64,000 bases of DNA from Bacteroidota bacterium (lineage in GTDB: Bacteria; Bacteroidota; Bacteroidia; Chitinophagales; LD1), in assembly GCA_026391075.1 (NCBI GenBank), contig JAPLES010000021.1:80865-144864 (forward strand), in the 5' to 3' direction. This document shows positions 42,853-52,725 of this stretch, one piece after another. Below the pieces are notes generated by a model. That model made no database searches, was not told the DNA's origin, and saw nothing but the letters and a program-made list of their open reading frames with translations. The position numbers and the translations under genes were made by a program. The stretch's first letter is position 1; each line of letters begins with the position of its first letter.

Positions 42853-45800
42853 CTATCTCGTGCTTATCACAATCTGCTTCTGCAATTTCATATCCTCTTG
42901 TTTCACCTCAAGTATGTAAACACCCGCAGGTAAAGTTGAAACATTCAACTCAGCATGATTTACACGAAGTGAAATCTGTTGCGAAACGATCTTACCCAAA
43001 ACATCGGTCAGTTTTATTTCGCTGATGAAAGATTGTTTGCTTTCTATCTTCAAAATTTCTTTAGCAGGATTTGGATAAACGCTGATGGAATTATCGGCAT
43101 TCAACGAATTTATTCCCGTAACATTTTGTACAACCACATTTGTTGCGAGCGTGCAACCGCTTGCATCGGTAATGGTAACACCGTAAGTTCCTGCGGTGAG
43201 ATTGAAAATAGTTTGTGTAGTTCCGCCATTACTCCAGTTGTAAGTATAAGGCGAAGTTCCACCGGTAATATTATCAATAGAAGCATTGCCGTTGCTTTGT
43301 GTATTGGTAGAATTTGCCGAAGAAGTAACCACCTGAATTTGGCTTGGCTGAGAAATATTTGCAATCGAAGACGTGCTGCATCCGTTAGCATCCGTCACCG
43401 TAACGGTGCAGGAGCCCGATGAAAGATTTGTAGCCGAAGGAGTAGTAGCTCCGTTACACCACAAATAAGAATAAGTAGAAGTTCCGCCTTCGGCCGTTAC
43501 AGTTCCAGTGCCATTCTGCGCACCAAAGCAAAGTGCATTGGTAGAGACTGATGATGCAGAAAGTGCTGCCGGTTCCATAATAGTAAAGTTAGAAACCGTA
43601 CTGCAGTTATTGGCATCAGTCACGGTCAACGAATAATTTCCGGCAACTAAATTAGATACAGAATTTCCGTTTGTGTTATCAAACCAATGTAACGTGTAGT
43701 TTGCTGTTCCTCCGCTCACGCTTGCACTTGCCGAGCCGGAATTGTTTCCGTTGCACAAAACGCTGGTAGGATTTACCTGTGCGTTTAATGCAGTTGGTGC
43801 AGTTATAGTAAATGAATCAACGTGTTGGCAGGTACTACCATCCGTTACTGTTACGAAATAATTTCCCGCTGTAAGATTTGAAACCGAAGAAGAAGTGCCA
43901 CCATTACTCCACAAATAAACATAAGGCAAGGTGCCGTTGCTCACCGTTACACTTGCTGTTCCATTATTGTTTCCAAAGCAGTTGATATCAGCTGATGATT
44001 TGATGGTATTGAAAGGCGAAGTGCTTCCGATATTTACCGAAGAAACCGTAACACAATTTTGCGCGTCAGTTACTGTCAAAGAATAAATGGCCGCTGCCAC
44101 ATTCGATATAGAAGGCGTTGTGCTTCCGCTGCTCCATAAATAATTGTAAGAAGAAGTTCCTCCGCTTGCAATAGCAGATGCGTTTCCATTCAATAAACCG
44201 CAACTTGCATTATTGCTGGTGACAGAAACATTTAGTGCCGTTGGTTGAGTTAATGTTTGCGATGTAGTAGCTGAACATCCTGTGTTATCAGTAATGGTAA
44301 CGGTGTATGTTCCAGCAGCTACATTTGCAAGCGCAGGAGTGTTTGCTCCGTTACTCCAGGCATAAGAATACGGCTGTGCACCATTTGAAACCGCAACCGA
44401 TGCGCTGCCCGTTAAAGCACCAAAGCAATTGATGTTGTTCGAAGAAGGAGTTATACTTAATGTTCCTGAGCTTATAACAGTCACCGATGCAGTAGTTGAA
44501 CAGCTATGTGAATCATTTACCGTAACAGTATAAGTTCCTGCACCAAGATTTGAAATAGTAGAAGCCGTTCCACCATTACTCCATACATAAGTATACGAAG
44601 GAGTTCCGCTGGTTATATTTAAGGCAGCTGTTCCGGTATTTGAGCCGCAGCCTGCATTGGTAGAACTTATTGTTGCAGCCACCGCGGGGTTTATAGTTGC
44701 CACTACTGCCGTTCTGCTTGATGAACAATCGGCACCTTTCACAATCCAATCGTAGCTGAAGTAATAACGCGTATTGTCGTTTGCGGTATTGCTGGTTATG
44801 CTTACATAACCTCCTGCATCGGTATAGGGATAGGTAACGCCCGAAGTATTGCGATATAAATTAATGGTGCCACCAGTTGGAATACCTAATTGATACCCAG
44901 TTCCAACTGTTAGAGGAAAATTAAGTGTAACACGACTTCCACCAGTAGGCACGTTCACGGTTAAAGTAGATAGAACTGTACCGCCAGAATTTTTCAACTG
45001 AAAAATTCGGTTGCCTGCACCGTTTGCATACACATACACCGATTGCAAAGTTCCGGCTTTAAGCACATTAAAAATTAAAGATTGCGAAGAAGTTAAGTAT
45101 CCGCCACCTGCAGAATTATTTACTAAGCCAACATGGTAAGTAGGACCTGCCACATCATTTTCTACATAATAAGTTGTAGTAGTTGAAATACTCGGAGTAG
45201 TATATGTTCCTCCCGTAGCAACAGGTGTAGTGCTACTTGCAGTAGCAAACCATTTTATAGAATCACTTGCCGAAGAAGTTAAAGTAAGCGTTCCCGTACC
45301 GCACGGCGCTCGAGGGCTCGACGACCACCCGGGCGGCACCGCTCGGGCGGCTACAGAAACGGTATAAGTTCCATTTGCTGCATAAGTATGTGTTGGGCTT
45401 TGTGTAGTAGAAGTTCCTCCGTCACCAAAAGTCCAAGCCCAGGAAGTAACACCTCCTGTCGAGGCATCAGTAAAATTGATTGTGCTTGTACAGCTTTGCG
45501 TTACGTTGGCCGAAAAATTTGCAACCGGTGGTGAAGTTAAAGCTTGACATCCGTTTGACGTGGTGATTGAAAAACGCGAACCACCTGATACAAAGATGGC
45601 ACTGGTACGAGCATATTGTCCATTCGTAAACATATACATACAGGCATCATCGGTATAATCCATATAGTTCATGAACATATCACCGTTAGGTCCATTCGTG
45701 CAACTCACCGTTGGAAAATTTGGGCAACCATAATGTTCACCTCCTTGATTAGGCGTATCGTTTACATTGTCTGAACCACCACATCCCCCACCGTCATCAC

Positions 45801-46515
45801 CCCAGATATGATACAAGTTCATCCAATGACCAATTTCATGTGTGGCGGTTCTTCCTAAAGCATAAGGGGAAGTAGCGGTTCCTATAGTTCCAAAATATTT
45901 ATAGTTAATCACCACCCCATCGGTAGCTGCCGAACCACCGGGAAATTGAGCATAGCCTAGTAAGCCACCGCCTAAATTACAAACCCAAAGGTTTAAATAA
46001 GAACCAGCTGGCCAGGCATTGTCACCGCCTTGAGCTGTATATTTAACCTTATCGTCATCAATAAAAGAAGTGGTGCTCGTTTGCGTTCTCACTATTCCGG
46101 TCGTAGTATTTCCATTAGGGTCGCGACTGGCTAAACAAAACTGAATTTGATAATCGGCCACTAAACTTTGCCAAACCGCTGGTGTATTAGTCCAGTCGGT
46201 ATTAAGTTTATGAAAATCTTTATTCAACACATCAATTTGCGTTTGCACTTGAGCGGTCGAAATGTTTTGAGTGGCAGTATTATAAACTACATGCACCACC
46301 ACCGGAATAGTAATAATAGCACGACTGCCCTGTGAATAGTTAGCCGGGTTTGCTACAAACTGCGAAGTCTGTTGTTCTATAGCTTGCATACGTGAAGCAA
46401 GTGCTGTATCATTTTGCAAAAGAGTGTGCAAATGATTCATTGTGCTGCATCGGTTCTGCGCGTTAATATTCAGAAAGAGAAAAAGAGAAATGGTTATCGA
46501 AAATAACTTGTTCAT
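42853..46515 (-). CDS. Secreted M43 metalloprotease with PKD, SprB-type repeats and T9SS domain
   Basis: 1,220 residues. A signal peptide ([17 protein letters not shown]) is followed by an M43 catalytic domain with zinc site [11 protein letters not shown] (about 225), then a PKD domain ([20 protein letters not shown], about 365). An Ig-like segment and a jelly-roll-like stretch lead to about eight SprB-type repeats (roughly 610-1130), each with CFG..G.A..SG...Y.Y.WSNG and [10 protein letters not shown]. The end is a type A T9SS domain ([16 protein letters not shown]). SprB repeats are named after the gliding adhesin; a surface protease-adhesin is likely. An 82% GC stretch at 45301-45352 encodes an odd Pro/Ser/Arg linker (about 388-405). 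Confidence 0.92.
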   Translation of the reverse strand: MNKLFSITISLFLFLNINAQNRCSTMNHLHTLLQNDTALASRMQAIEQQTSQFVANPANYSQGSRAIITIPVVVHVVYNTATQNISTAQVQTQIDVLNKDFHKLNTDWTNTPAVWQSLVADYQIQFCLASRDPNGNTTTGIVRTQTSTTSFIDDDKVKYTAQGGDNAWPAGSYLNLWVCNLGGGLLGYAQFPGGSAATDGVVINYKYFGTIGTATSPYALGRTATHEIGHWMNLYHIWGDDGGGCGGSDNVNDTPNQGGEHYGCPNFPTVSCTNGPNGDMFMNYMDYTDDACMYMFTNGQYARTSAIFVSGGSRFSITTSNGCQALTSPPVANFSANVTQSCTSTINFTDASTGGVTSWAWTFGDGGTSTTQSPTHTYAANGTYTVSVAARAVPPGWSSSPRAPCGTGTLTLTSSASDSIKWFATASSTTPVATGGTYTTPSISTTTTYYVENDVAGPTYHVGLVNNSAGGGYLTSSQSLIFNVLKAGTLQSVYVYANGAGNRIFQLKNSGGTVLSTLTVNVPTGGSRVTLNFPLTVGTGYQLGIPTGGTINLYRNTSGVTYPYTDAGGYVSITSNTANDNTRYYFSYDWIVKGADCSSSRTAVVATINPAVAATISSTNAGCGSNTGTAALNITSGTPSYTYVWSNGGTASTISNLGAGTYTVTVNDSHSCSTTASVTVISSGTLSITPSSNNINCFGALTGSASVAVSNGAQPYSYAWSNGANTPALANVAAGTYTVTITDNTGCSATTSQTLTQPTALNVSVTSNNASCGLLNGNASAIASGGTSSYNYLWSSGSTTPSISNVAAAIYSLTVTDAQNCVTVSSVNIGSTSPFNTIKSSADINCFGNNNGTASVTVSNGTLPYVYLWSNGGTSSSVSNLTAGNYFVTVTDGSTCQHVDSFTITAPTALNAQVNPTSVLCNGNNSGSASASVSGGTANYTLHWFDNTNGNSVSNLVAGNYSLTVTDANNCSTVSNFTIMEPAALSASSVSTNALCFGAQNGTGTVTAEGGTSTYSYLWCNGATTPSATNLSSGSCTVTVTDANGCSTSSIANISQPSQIQVVTSSANSTNTQSNGNASIDNITGGTSPYTYNWSNGGTTQTIFNLTAGTYGVTITDASGCTLATNVVVQNVTGINSLNADNSISVYPNPAKEILKIESKQSFISEIKLTDVLGKIVSQQISLRVNHAELNVSTLPAGVYILEVKQEDMKLQKQIVISTR
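45301..45352. other. GC-rich 52-nt anomaly inside the M43/SprB gene
   Basis: In the first 50 nt, 41 are G or C, in a gene and region that are AT-rich. It contains CTCGAG (45309-45314), CCCGGG (45328-45333) and a short direct repeat CGGGCGGC. It keeps the reading frame but replaces the expected linker between a PKD and an Ig-like domain. Confidence 0.7.
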
Positions 46516-46665
46516 GAATTCTATTTATGCTGCAAATGAAGAATATTTCAACAGGTTACAGAAACTCATCAGCATATATGTAATCAGATGTAAAAAGGTG
46601 ATGGCACAAAAAAATAAGAACCGGTTTTGGAGGAAGATATTTGATTCAGTTGCTATCGAAAGAAT

Positions 46666-47241
46666 CTAAATTTTTTTCAGCGATTTAGACACTACAGCAA
46701 CAACGATAATAAGTAGGAGAGCCATCATGAGCATATAGTACCATTTACTACTTATCATTACGGCAAGCTGGTAGTTTTTGATACGTCTATCTAACAAAGC
46801 GTGCATTGTGTTTTGAAGGTCGATGTTTCCAAATAGCATCATGGCTTCATTCAAATCACCTCGTTTCTCCAATGAAAAACCTTTGAGTAACTGCGCATCG
46901 GTTAAAGAAGAATCCATTCTGAACGCCTCATCTAAATCAAAAATTGCTTCCGAAAACTTTTCGGTTTTATAAAGACACAAGCCGCGATTGAAATATCCTT
47001 CCTTTCTATCGGGAAATTCCTGAATCAATTGGTTGTAGAAAATCAATGCACTGTCGAAATGTTCTTGGTTAAACTGTCGGTCACCTTCTGCAGAGAGGGG
47101 GTGTTGCGATTGGGCAATTAGCGCATTGGGACATTGGGACATTAGGAAAATCAGAATCGAAAAGTCGAAGATTCGTTTGAGGAATTTTGTATTTCCCCAA
47201 TTTCCGAATTTCCGAATTTCCGAATTTCCGAATTTATTCAT
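46666..47241 (-). CDS. TPR membrane protein with C-terminal anchor
   Basis: 191 residues. After a repeat-derived N-terminus ([17 protein letters not shown]) comes a hydrophobic signal ([20 protein letters not shown]), then TPR-like helices ([40 protein letters not shown]) and a C-terminal transmembrane helix ([18 protein letters not shown]) with a basic end. A BatE-like periplasmic TPR is one possibility. The first ~16 codons consist of AAATTCGG repeats and overlap glyA by 8 nt, so the true start may be internal or a non-ATG codon. Confidence 0.7.
   Translation of the reverse strand: MNKFGNSEIRKFGNWGNTKFLKRIFDFSILIFLMSQCPNALIAQSQHPLSAEGDRQFNQEHFDSALIFYNQLIQEFPDRKEGYFNRGLCLYKTEKFSEAIFDLDEAFRMDSSLTDAQLLKGFSLEKRGDLNEAMMLFGNIDLQNTMHALLDRRIKNYQLAVMISSKWYYMLMMALLLIIVVAVVSKSLKKI
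47203..47238. repeat. AATTTCCG tandem repeat
   Basis: About four copies of the 8-nt unit AATTTCCG followed by AATTT, at the glyA/TPR junction and inside the TPR open frame. Related AATTCCGAATTCCG text lies at 50505-50530 and GAATTCGGAAATTCG near 3195. Confidence 0.7.
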
Positions 47242-48505
47242 AGAGGGGAAATTGCTTCATATACTCATTCACTTCTGCCTTCACTTTCAAAATACCAGCT
47301 TCGTTTTCAATGTCCGTTACAATTCGTTCAATCCAGGTGGCTATTTGTTTCATGTCATTCTCCTTCATGCCGCGCGAAGTAGCTGCGGGAGTTCCTAAAC
47401 GAATTCCACTCGTAACAAAAGGAGATTTATCATCGAACGGAACCATGTTCTTGTTGCAGGTGATATCAGCTTTTACTAAAGCATTTTCTGCTTGTTTGCC
47501 ACTCACATTCTTATTTCGAAGGTCAATCAGCATTAAGTGATTATCCGTTCCACCCGAAATAATTCCATAACCCTTTTCAACCATAGCATTGGCAAGTGCA
47601 TTCGCATTGCTCTTCACCTGTTTTTGATAATTTTTAAAATCATCGGTCAATGCTTCGGCAAAAGCAATTGCCTTAGCAGCAATTACATGCTCTAACGGAC
47701 CACCTTGTGTGCCCGGAAAAACAGCGCCATCTAAAACAGCACTCAACATTTTCAATTCGCCTTTCAGTGTTTTATCGCCAAACGGATTTTCAAAATCGTT
47801 TCCAATCATAATTACTCCACCACGGGGACCGCGTAATGTTTTGTGTGTAGTAGTAGTTACTATATGACAATGGGGAAGCGGATTATCTAACAGTCCCGCA
47901 GCAATCAATCCCGCAGGATGCGAAATGTCAGCCAGCAAAATCGCACCTACTTCATCGGCAATGGCGCGAAAGGTTTTGTAATCCCATTCACGACTGTAAG
48001 CACTCGCTCCGCAAATAATCAGCTTCGGCTTTTCAACCAAAGCCGTTTCGCGCACCTTATTCATATCAATACGCCCTGTTTCCTTTTCTACTCCGTAAAA
48101 ACTTGGCACATATAGCTTGCCTGAAAAATTCACAGGTGAGCCATGCGTTAAATGCCCGCCATGCGAAAGATTAAAACCAAGAATTTTGTCTCCGGGTTTT
48201 ATACAGCCGAGCATTACAGCTGCATTTGCCTGCGCACCACTATGCGGCTGCACATTTGCCCACACGGCACCAAACAATTTCTTCAATCGCTCAATGGCAA
48301 GCGTTTCAATTTGGTCAACAAACTCGCAACCACCATAGTATCTTTTGCCGGGCAAGCCCTCTGCATATTTATTAGTCAGGCAACTTCCCATGGCATCAAT
48401 CACTTGTTGCGAAGTGAAATTTTCAGAAGCAATCAGTTCTATTCCTTCGCGTTGGCGGTGTAACTCTTTATCTATTAAATTAAAAACGGCAGTATCGCTT
48501 GTCAT
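47234..48505 (-). CDS. glyA: Serine hydroxymethyltransferase
   Basis: PLP enzyme that converts serine and tetrahydrofolate to glycine and methylene-THF. 423 residues, normal length. The PLP lysine lies in [16 protein letters not shown]; other signatures are [36 protein letters not shown] and [13 protein letters not shown]. Upstream 257 bp to rpsC are divergent and hold the rpsC promoter; no purine or glycine control element was recognised for glyA. Confidence 0.97.
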   Translation of the reverse strand: MTSDTAVFNLIDKELHRQREGIELIASENFTSQQVIDAMGSCLTNKYAEGLPGKRYYGGCEFVDQIETLAIERLKKLFGAVWANVQPHSGAQANAAVMLGCIKPGDKILGFNLSHGGHLTHGSPVNFSGKLYVPSFYGVEKETGRIDMNKVRETALVEKPKLIICGASAYSREWDYKTFRAIADEVGAILLADISHPAGLIAAGLLDNPLPHCHIVTTTTHKTLRGPRGGVIMIGNDFENPFGDKTLKGELKMLSAVLDGAVFPGTQGGPLEHVIAAKAIAFAEALTDDFKNYQKQVKSNANALANAMVEKGYGIISGGTDNHLMLIDLRNKNVSGKQAENALVKADITCNKNMVPFDDKSPFVTSGIRLGTPAATSRGMKENDMKQIATWIERIVTDIENEAGILKVKAEVNEYMKQFPLYE

Positions 48506-48689
48506 GCAAAAATGTTTTGTTTCATTCCGAATCCATTTCAGAACGCGCGCTAAAATACTTTTGAGGAGATAAGGAATACATGTTCAAGTGTGGAAATTAC
48601 TAACAGGGTAAAGTCAGTCGGAAAATTTTGCCGTTTGCACCCTTGAAATTATAGTGCGACACAGGTTCCAAAAAATAATGGAGCAAACA

Positions 48690-48720
48690 TTTGCTTGTGT
48701 GTTGATAAAATATATTTTTG
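48690..48720 (+). promoter_or_regulatory. Promoter of the rpsC-rplX operon (TTTG-N19-TATTTTTG)
   Basis: TTTG at 48690-48693, exactly 19 nt, TATTTTTG at 48713-48720, then CGTCCCC. This is a full match to the Bacteroidota promoter consensus, 42 nt before rpsC, and marks the true 5' end of this ribosomal operon. Confidence 0.85.
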
Positions 48721-48762
48721 CGTCCCCTTAAATTAAAAGGGAGATAAAAACAAATAATCCAC

Positions 48763-49479
48763 ATGGGTCAAAAAACAAGTCCAATATCAAATCGCCTCGG
48801 TATAGTAAGAGGATGGGATAGCAATTGGTTTTCGGGTAAAGATTCTGCCATGAAACTGGTAGAAGACGAAAAGATACGCAAGTATCTAAACGCCCGTATC
48901 AACAAAGGAGGCATTTCGCGCATTATTATCGAGCGCACTATGAAACGCGTAACGGTTACTATTCACACGAGCCGTCCGGGTATTATTATAGGAAGAGGAG
49001 GTACAGAAGTTGACCGTTTGAAAGAAGAATTGAAAAAACTTACCGGAAAGGAAGTTCAAATAAATATTGCAGAAATCCGCAGACCAGAATTGGAAGCTGC
49101 TATTGTAGGCGAAACTATTGCTAAGCAATTAGAGGCGCGTATCAATTACCGCAGAGCACTTAAAATGGCAATTGCTTCGGCAATGCGTATGGGTGCAGAA
49201 GGAATTAAGATTCGTGTAGGTGGTCGTATTGGTGGTGCAGATATGGCAAGAACAGAAGAGTACAAACAAGGAAGAACTCCATTGCATACTTGGAGAGCAG
49301 ATATTGACTACGCTATTTCTGAAGCACAAACCGTGTATGGAAAAATTGGTATTAAAGTATGGGTTTGCCGCGGAGAAGTTTACGGTAAAAAAGATTTGAC
49401 CGGAGCTTTTGTAGCTGAACAAAAAGAAGAAAAACGTCAACCAAAGAGCAGAGGAAGAGCACCAAGAAGAGAAAACTAA
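48763..49479 (+). CDS. rpsC: 30S ribosomal protein S3
   Basis: 238-residue S3, starting [20 protein letters not shown]. The KH domain signature [20 protein letters not shown] and the C-terminal [20 protein letters not shown] are intact; the tail is basic ([16 protein letters not shown]). S3 forms part of the mRNA entry channel. It is the first gene here, whereas S10 operons normally place rplV and others directly upstream. Confidence 0.97.
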   Translation: MGQKTSPISNRLGIVRGWDSNWFSGKDSAMKLVEDEKIRKYLNARINKGGISRIIIERTMKRVTVTIHTSRPGIIIGRGGTEVDRLKEELKKLTGKEVQINIAEIRRPELEAAIVGETIAKQLEARINYRRALKMAIASAMRMGAEGIKIRVGGRIGGADMARTEEYKQGRTPLHTWRADIDYAISEAQTVYGKIGIKVWVCRGEVYGKKDLTGAFVAEQKEEKRQPKSRGRAPRREN

Positions 49480-49521
49480 TCAGGAGTAATCATTCATTAA
49501 GAAAGCAAAAAATTAGTCGTC

Positions 49522-49944
49522 ATGTTATTACCTAAAAGAACCAAGTGGAGAAAAACCCAAAAGGGCAGAGTGGCAGAAACCACTACCCGTGGTCATGAAA
49601 TTGCCTTTGGAACTTACGCGCTTAAATCTTTAGAGCACGGCAAAATAAGCAACAAGCAAATTGAAGCAGCCCGTGTAGCTTTCACCCGTTTCATGAAACG
49701 TGAAGGAAAGGTTTGGATTCGTATTTTTCCTGACAAGCCAATAACCAAGAAACCTTTGGAGGTTCGTATGGGTAAAGGAAAAGGAAATCCGGAAGGATGG
49801 GAAGCGCCAATCCAGGCAGGTCGTATCATATTTGAAGTGGACGGTGTTTCACGCGCAGTAGCTGCTGAAGCTATGTTGTTAGCGGCTCACAAAATGGGTG
49901 TAAAAACAAAATTCATTACCCGCAGAGATGCAGTAGAAGGTTAA
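49522..49944 (+). CDS. rplP: 50S ribosomal protein L16
   Basis: 140-residue L16: MLLPKRTKWRKTQKGRVAET, the PDKPITKKPLEVRMGKGKGN stretch with its conserved Arg, and RRDAVEG at the C-terminus. It binds near the A-site tRNA. Standard place after rpsC. Confidence 0.97.
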   Translation: MLLPKRTKWRKTQKGRVAETTTRGHEIAFGTYALKSLEHGKISNKQIEAARVAFTRFMKREGKVWIRIFPDKPITKKPLEVRMGKGKGNPEGWEAPIQAGRIIFEVDGVSRAVAAEAMLLAAHKMGVKTKFITRRDAVEG

Positions 49945-49967
49945 TCGTAACTATTTAATCAAGAACA

Positions 49968-50177
49968 ATGGGAGCTAATAAAAAATTAAATCAGGAAGAC
50001 GTTAAGCAGTTTGTGGCTGCCGATTTAGTGTCGAAAATTACATCGGACAAAGCCGAAGTAAAGAGATTGGAATTCAACCACGCGGTAACGCCAATTGATA
50101 ATCCGATGAGCATTCGTGCTAAGAGAAGAGATGTGGCGCGCCTGTTAACCGAATTGACTAAACGTAATAAAGCATAA
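49968..50177 (+). CDS. rpmC: 50S ribosomal protein L29
   Basis: 69-residue helical L29 ([20 protein letters not shown] ... [19 protein letters not shown]). A short protein near the peptide exit tunnel. Standard place between rplP and rpsQ; 5 bp to rpsQ. Confidence 0.93.
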   Translation: MGANKKLNQEDVKQFVAADLVSKITSDKAEVKRLEFNHAVTPIDNPMSIRAKRRDVARLLTELTKRNKA

Positions 50178-50182
50178 TCAGG

Positions 50183-50437
50183 ATGGAAAGAAATTTAAGA
50201 AAAGAGAGATTTGGTTTAGTGACCAGCGATAAAATGGATAAAACCATTACTGTTTCTATTGAAAGAAAAGTTAAGCACCCTATTTACGGAAAGTTCGTAA
50301 AGACCACTAAGAAATTTAAAGCGCATGATGAAACGAATGATGCTAAGGTGGGTGATACTGTAAAAATCAGTGAAACACGCCCAATGAGCAAAACAAAGCG
50401 TTGGAGATTAGTTGAAGTAGTGGAAAGAGCTAAATAA
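50183..50437 (+). CDS. rpsQ: 30S ribosomal protein S17
   Basis: 84-residue OB-fold S17: [40 protein letters not shown] and [20 protein letters not shown] are typical. It binds 16S rRNA helix 11. Followed by a 98-bp gap filled with GAATTCCG-type repeats before rplN, unusual inside a ribosomal operon. Confidence 0.96.
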   Translation: MERNLRKERFGLVTSDKMDKTITVSIERKVKHPIYGKFVKTTKKFKAHDETNDAKVGDTVKISETRPMSKTKRWRLVEVVERAK

Positions 50438-50441
50438 ATTT

Positions 50442-50530
50442 TGAATGCGGAATGCAGAATTTGGAATGAACTGCAGCCGTATATTAAGTATGAATTAAAA
50501 TTCCGAATTCCGAATTCAAAAATCCGAATT
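50442..50530. repeat. GAATGCGGAATGCAGAATTTGG stutter inside the ribosomal operon
   Basis: TTTTGAATGCGGAATGCAG on the left and AATTCCGAATTCCGAATTC with TCCGAATT on the right make an imperfect inverted repeat of 7-9-nt units filling the rpsQ/rplN gap. Same family as 47203-47238 and 3190-3220. Confidence 0.65.
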
Positions 50531-50535
50531 AAGAT

Positions 50536-50904
50536 ATGTTACAGCAAGAATCAAGAGCCAATGTGGCTGACAACAGCGGAGCGAAAGAAGTTCTCGTAAT
50601 CCGTGTTCTGGGAGGGTCGAAAAGAAGATACGCAAGTATTGGCGACCGTGTAGTGGTTTCTATCAAGAAAGCTATTCCTACAGGAGGCGTTAAGAAAGGA
50701 ACTGTTTCTACTGCTGTAGTAGTAAGAACCGCAAAAGCGGTAAGAAGAAAAGACGGTTCATATATCCGTTTTGACGACAACGCTGTAGTGTTGTTGAATG
50801 CACAGGATGAGCCGAGAGGCACTCGTATTTTTGGACCGGTTGCTCGCGAACTTCGCGACAAGCAGTTTATGAAGATTGTATCATTGGCACCGGAGGTATT
50901 GTAA
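50536..50904 (+). CDS. rplN: 50S ribosomal protein L14
   Basis: 122-residue L14: [20 protein letters not shown] at the N-terminus and the [20 protein letters not shown] signature. It sits at the subunit interface (bridge B8). Separated from rpsQ by a repeat but otherwise in the standard order. Confidence 0.97.
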   Translation: MLQQESRANVADNSGAKEVLVIRVLGGSKRRYASIGDRVVVSIKKAIPTGGVKKGTVSTAVVVRTAKAVRRKDGSYIRFDDNAVVLLNAQDEPRGTRIFGPVARELRDKQFMKIVSLAPEVL

Positions 50905-50934
50905 TAGTTAACAGGAAAACAAAAAAGATATTTT

Positions 50935-51243
50935 ATGAAGTTTCATGTAAAGAAGAATGACGAAGTAATCATTATTGCCGGTGACGATAAAGGCAAAAAA
51001 GGCAGAGTGATTGATGTGGACCGCGAAAAAAGCCGCGTGTTTGTTGATGGCGTAAACCTGAACAGCAAGCATACGAAGCCAAGTGCAAAGAATCCTAATG
51101 GAGGAATTATTAAAACACCGGGTTCAATTCATATTTCAAACGTTCAGTTGTTGAGCGATGGAAAGGCTACCCGCATAGGCAGAAAAGAAGAGAAAGGCAA
51201 AACTGTTAGAGTATCAACTAAGACAGGAAAAATTTTGGATTGA
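50935..51243 (+). CDS. rplX: 50S ribosomal protein L24
   Basis: 102-residue KOW-domain L24: KKNDEVIIIAGDDKGKKGRV and NLNSKHTKPSAKNPNGGIIK. It starts large-subunit assembly. It is the last ribosomal gene here; rplE, rpsN, rpsH and so on, which normally follow, are absent, and a terminator comes 25 bp after the stop. Confidence 0.96.
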   Translation: MKFHVKKNDEVIIIAGDDKGKKGRVIDVDREKSRVFVDGVNLNSKHTKPSAKNPNGGIIKTPGSIHISNVQLLSDGKATRIGRKEEKGKTVRVSTKTGKILD

Positions 51244-51267
51244 TATTTCTTTAAGGAAAATAATTAC

Positions 51268-51296
51268 AAAACCCATTGCAGTGCAGTGGGTTTTTT
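51268..51296 (+). terminator. Terminator after rplX
   Basis: AACCCATTGCA and TGCAGTGGGTT pair with one G-U around a very short loop, followed by TTTT. It closes the ribosomal operon after L24. Confidence 0.78.
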
Positions 51297-51352
51297 GTTT
51301 TAAAAATGTTTTTGAAAACAGAATTTTCTAAATTGCCGAATAAATAATTCTC

Positions 51353-51973
51353 ATGAAACGAATATTTGCTCTTCTGTTTTTAAGCCTTGCTTTACAATTG
51401 GCAAATGCTCAAGAAGCCATTCCACAGTTTTTAAAACACACCGTAAGAAGTGGTGAAACACTTGGCGATATCGCTGTGAAATATAAAATAAACAAGCGCG
51501 ATATTCTTTTGCTCAACGATTTTCCAGACAACAAAAAAGTAAAGGCAGGAGAAGTTGTTTTGATAAAAACACTTACCGAAAAAGAAGCAAACGAAGCAGA
51601 CAAAGCAATGTATGCGCAACCAAAAAAGCAGGTGGCCAAACAAACGGAAGAAGTAAGTCAGCCCGCAAAAGCTGCTGTAAAATCTGAAGCACCTGTACAA
51701 ACTAAAACAGCAAAGCAGCCCGTAAAAGAAACTTTTGCAGAACCTGTTCAAAAATCAGTAACACCACCACCGCCATCAACAAAAGCAGTAGAAGTTGGTC
51801 CGGGTGGAACAAAGTATAGCGTAGCAACCGATGGTTACCACACCGTGCAAAGAGGGCAAACGTTTTATCGTGTTGCTTTGATTTACGGTTTAACCGTTGA
51901 AGAACTTCAAAAAATAAACAACCTGCCCAACACGAATATTGAAGTTGGTCAAAAGCTAAAGGTGAAAAAATAA
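51353..51973 (+). CDS. Secreted protein with two LysM domains
   Basis: 206 residues: a signal peptide (IFALLFLSLALQLANA), LysM 1 at about 27-68 (HTVRSGETLGDIAVKYKINK), a Lys/Ala/Thr/Pro-rich linker, and LysM 2 at about 162-206 (YHTVQRGQTFYRVALIYGLT). LysM domains bind peptidoglycan; no catalytic domain is present, so this is probably a wall-binding or scaffold protein. Single gene with no neighbours on its pathway. Confidence 0.88.
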   Translation: MKRIFALLFLSLALQLANAQEAIPQFLKHTVRSGETLGDIAVKYKINKRDILLLNDFPDNKKVKAGEVVLIKTLTEKEANEADKAMYAQPKKQVAKQTEEVSQPAKAAVKSEAPVQTKTAKQPVKETFAEPVQKSVTPPPPSTKAVEVGPGGTKYSVATDGYHTVQRGQTFYRVALIYGLTVEELQKINNLPNTNIEVGQKLKVKK

Positions 51974-52053
51974 TTCAATTCATTTCAGCGCAATGTTTGA
52001 ATTGGCTGTTATGGAATTTTTCTTCTACTGCATCTTCATAGAAACAACATTCT

Positions 52054-52725
52054 ATGAAAATATCCATTCCCAAACCCTGCCACGAAAACTGGAGCGATAT
52101 GACTCCCGAAAATCGTGGAGCATTTTGTAAAGTTTGCTCAAAAGCTGTTGTAGATTTTTCGAACATGAGCGATGAAGAAGTGATTCGCTATTTCGAAAAC
52201 AAGAAACAGGAAAAAACCTGCGGGCGGTTTCGCTTATCGCAACTATCACCTTACGAATTGAAAATAAATTTGCGTGAAGTTGCCGCGCACCGCAGCTTCC
52301 CTAAAATTTTTGCTGCCGCGTTCTTCATCATCTTCTCGTCCATGTTTATTTGCAAAAGCGATACAGGAGATCCGATGCAACTACATATAGTTGCTACGGA
52401 TGTAATGGATACAGCATCGTTAATTCTGAAAACAGATACTACAAGCATTGAGAAAAAAGATTCAATAGAACCACAACAAATTATGATGGGCGGTGCTGTT
52501 TCGGTTACAGAAGTAAAACCGGTTTATGAAATGCTTACAGGAGATACCATAATAAATCCAGCAGTCACTAAAGACACTGTAGTTTCTTATCCAATGATGA
52601 TGGGGAAAGTGGCTTGCACAAGACCACAAAAAACTGATGAGGAAATAAAGAAGGTTGAAAAGACAAAACAAACAGAGAAGAAAACAAAAGGTGAAGTAAG
52701 ATTGATGGGTGATTTGATTTACTAG
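52054..52725 (+). CDS. Membrane protein with N-terminal Cys-containing motif, unknown function
   Basis: 223 residues. The N-terminal cytoplasmic stretch KPCHENWSDMTPENRGAFC and VCSKAVVDFSNMSDEEVI is a motif I associate with Bacteroidota proteins; C9, C25 and C28 may form a metal knuckle. A transmembrane helix follows (IFAAAFFIIFSSMFIC, about 84-100), then a periplasmic Thr/Asp/Lys-rich region without recognisable domains. Related proteins often carry a C-terminal TonB_C domain, which is absent here. Its 3' end overlaps the converging gene by 4 nt. Confidence 0.7.
   Translation: MKISIPKPCHENWSDMTPENRGAFCKVCSKAVVDFSNMSDEEVIRYFENKKQEKTCGRFRLSQLSPYELKINLREVAAHRSFPKIFAAAFFIIFSSMFICKSDTGDPMQLHIVATDVMDTASLILKTDTTSIEKKDSIEPQQIMMGGAVSVTEVKPVYEMLTGDTIINPAVTKDTVVSYPMMMGKVACTRPQKTDEEIKKVEKTKQTEKKTKGEVRLMGDLIY

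Noticed and set aside
43000..44700. Regularly spaced DNA repeats that might be taken for a CRISPR array
   Set aside because: The period is that of SprB-type protein repeats (about 70-85 codons), in frame and diverged; no short identical repeats with unique spacers.
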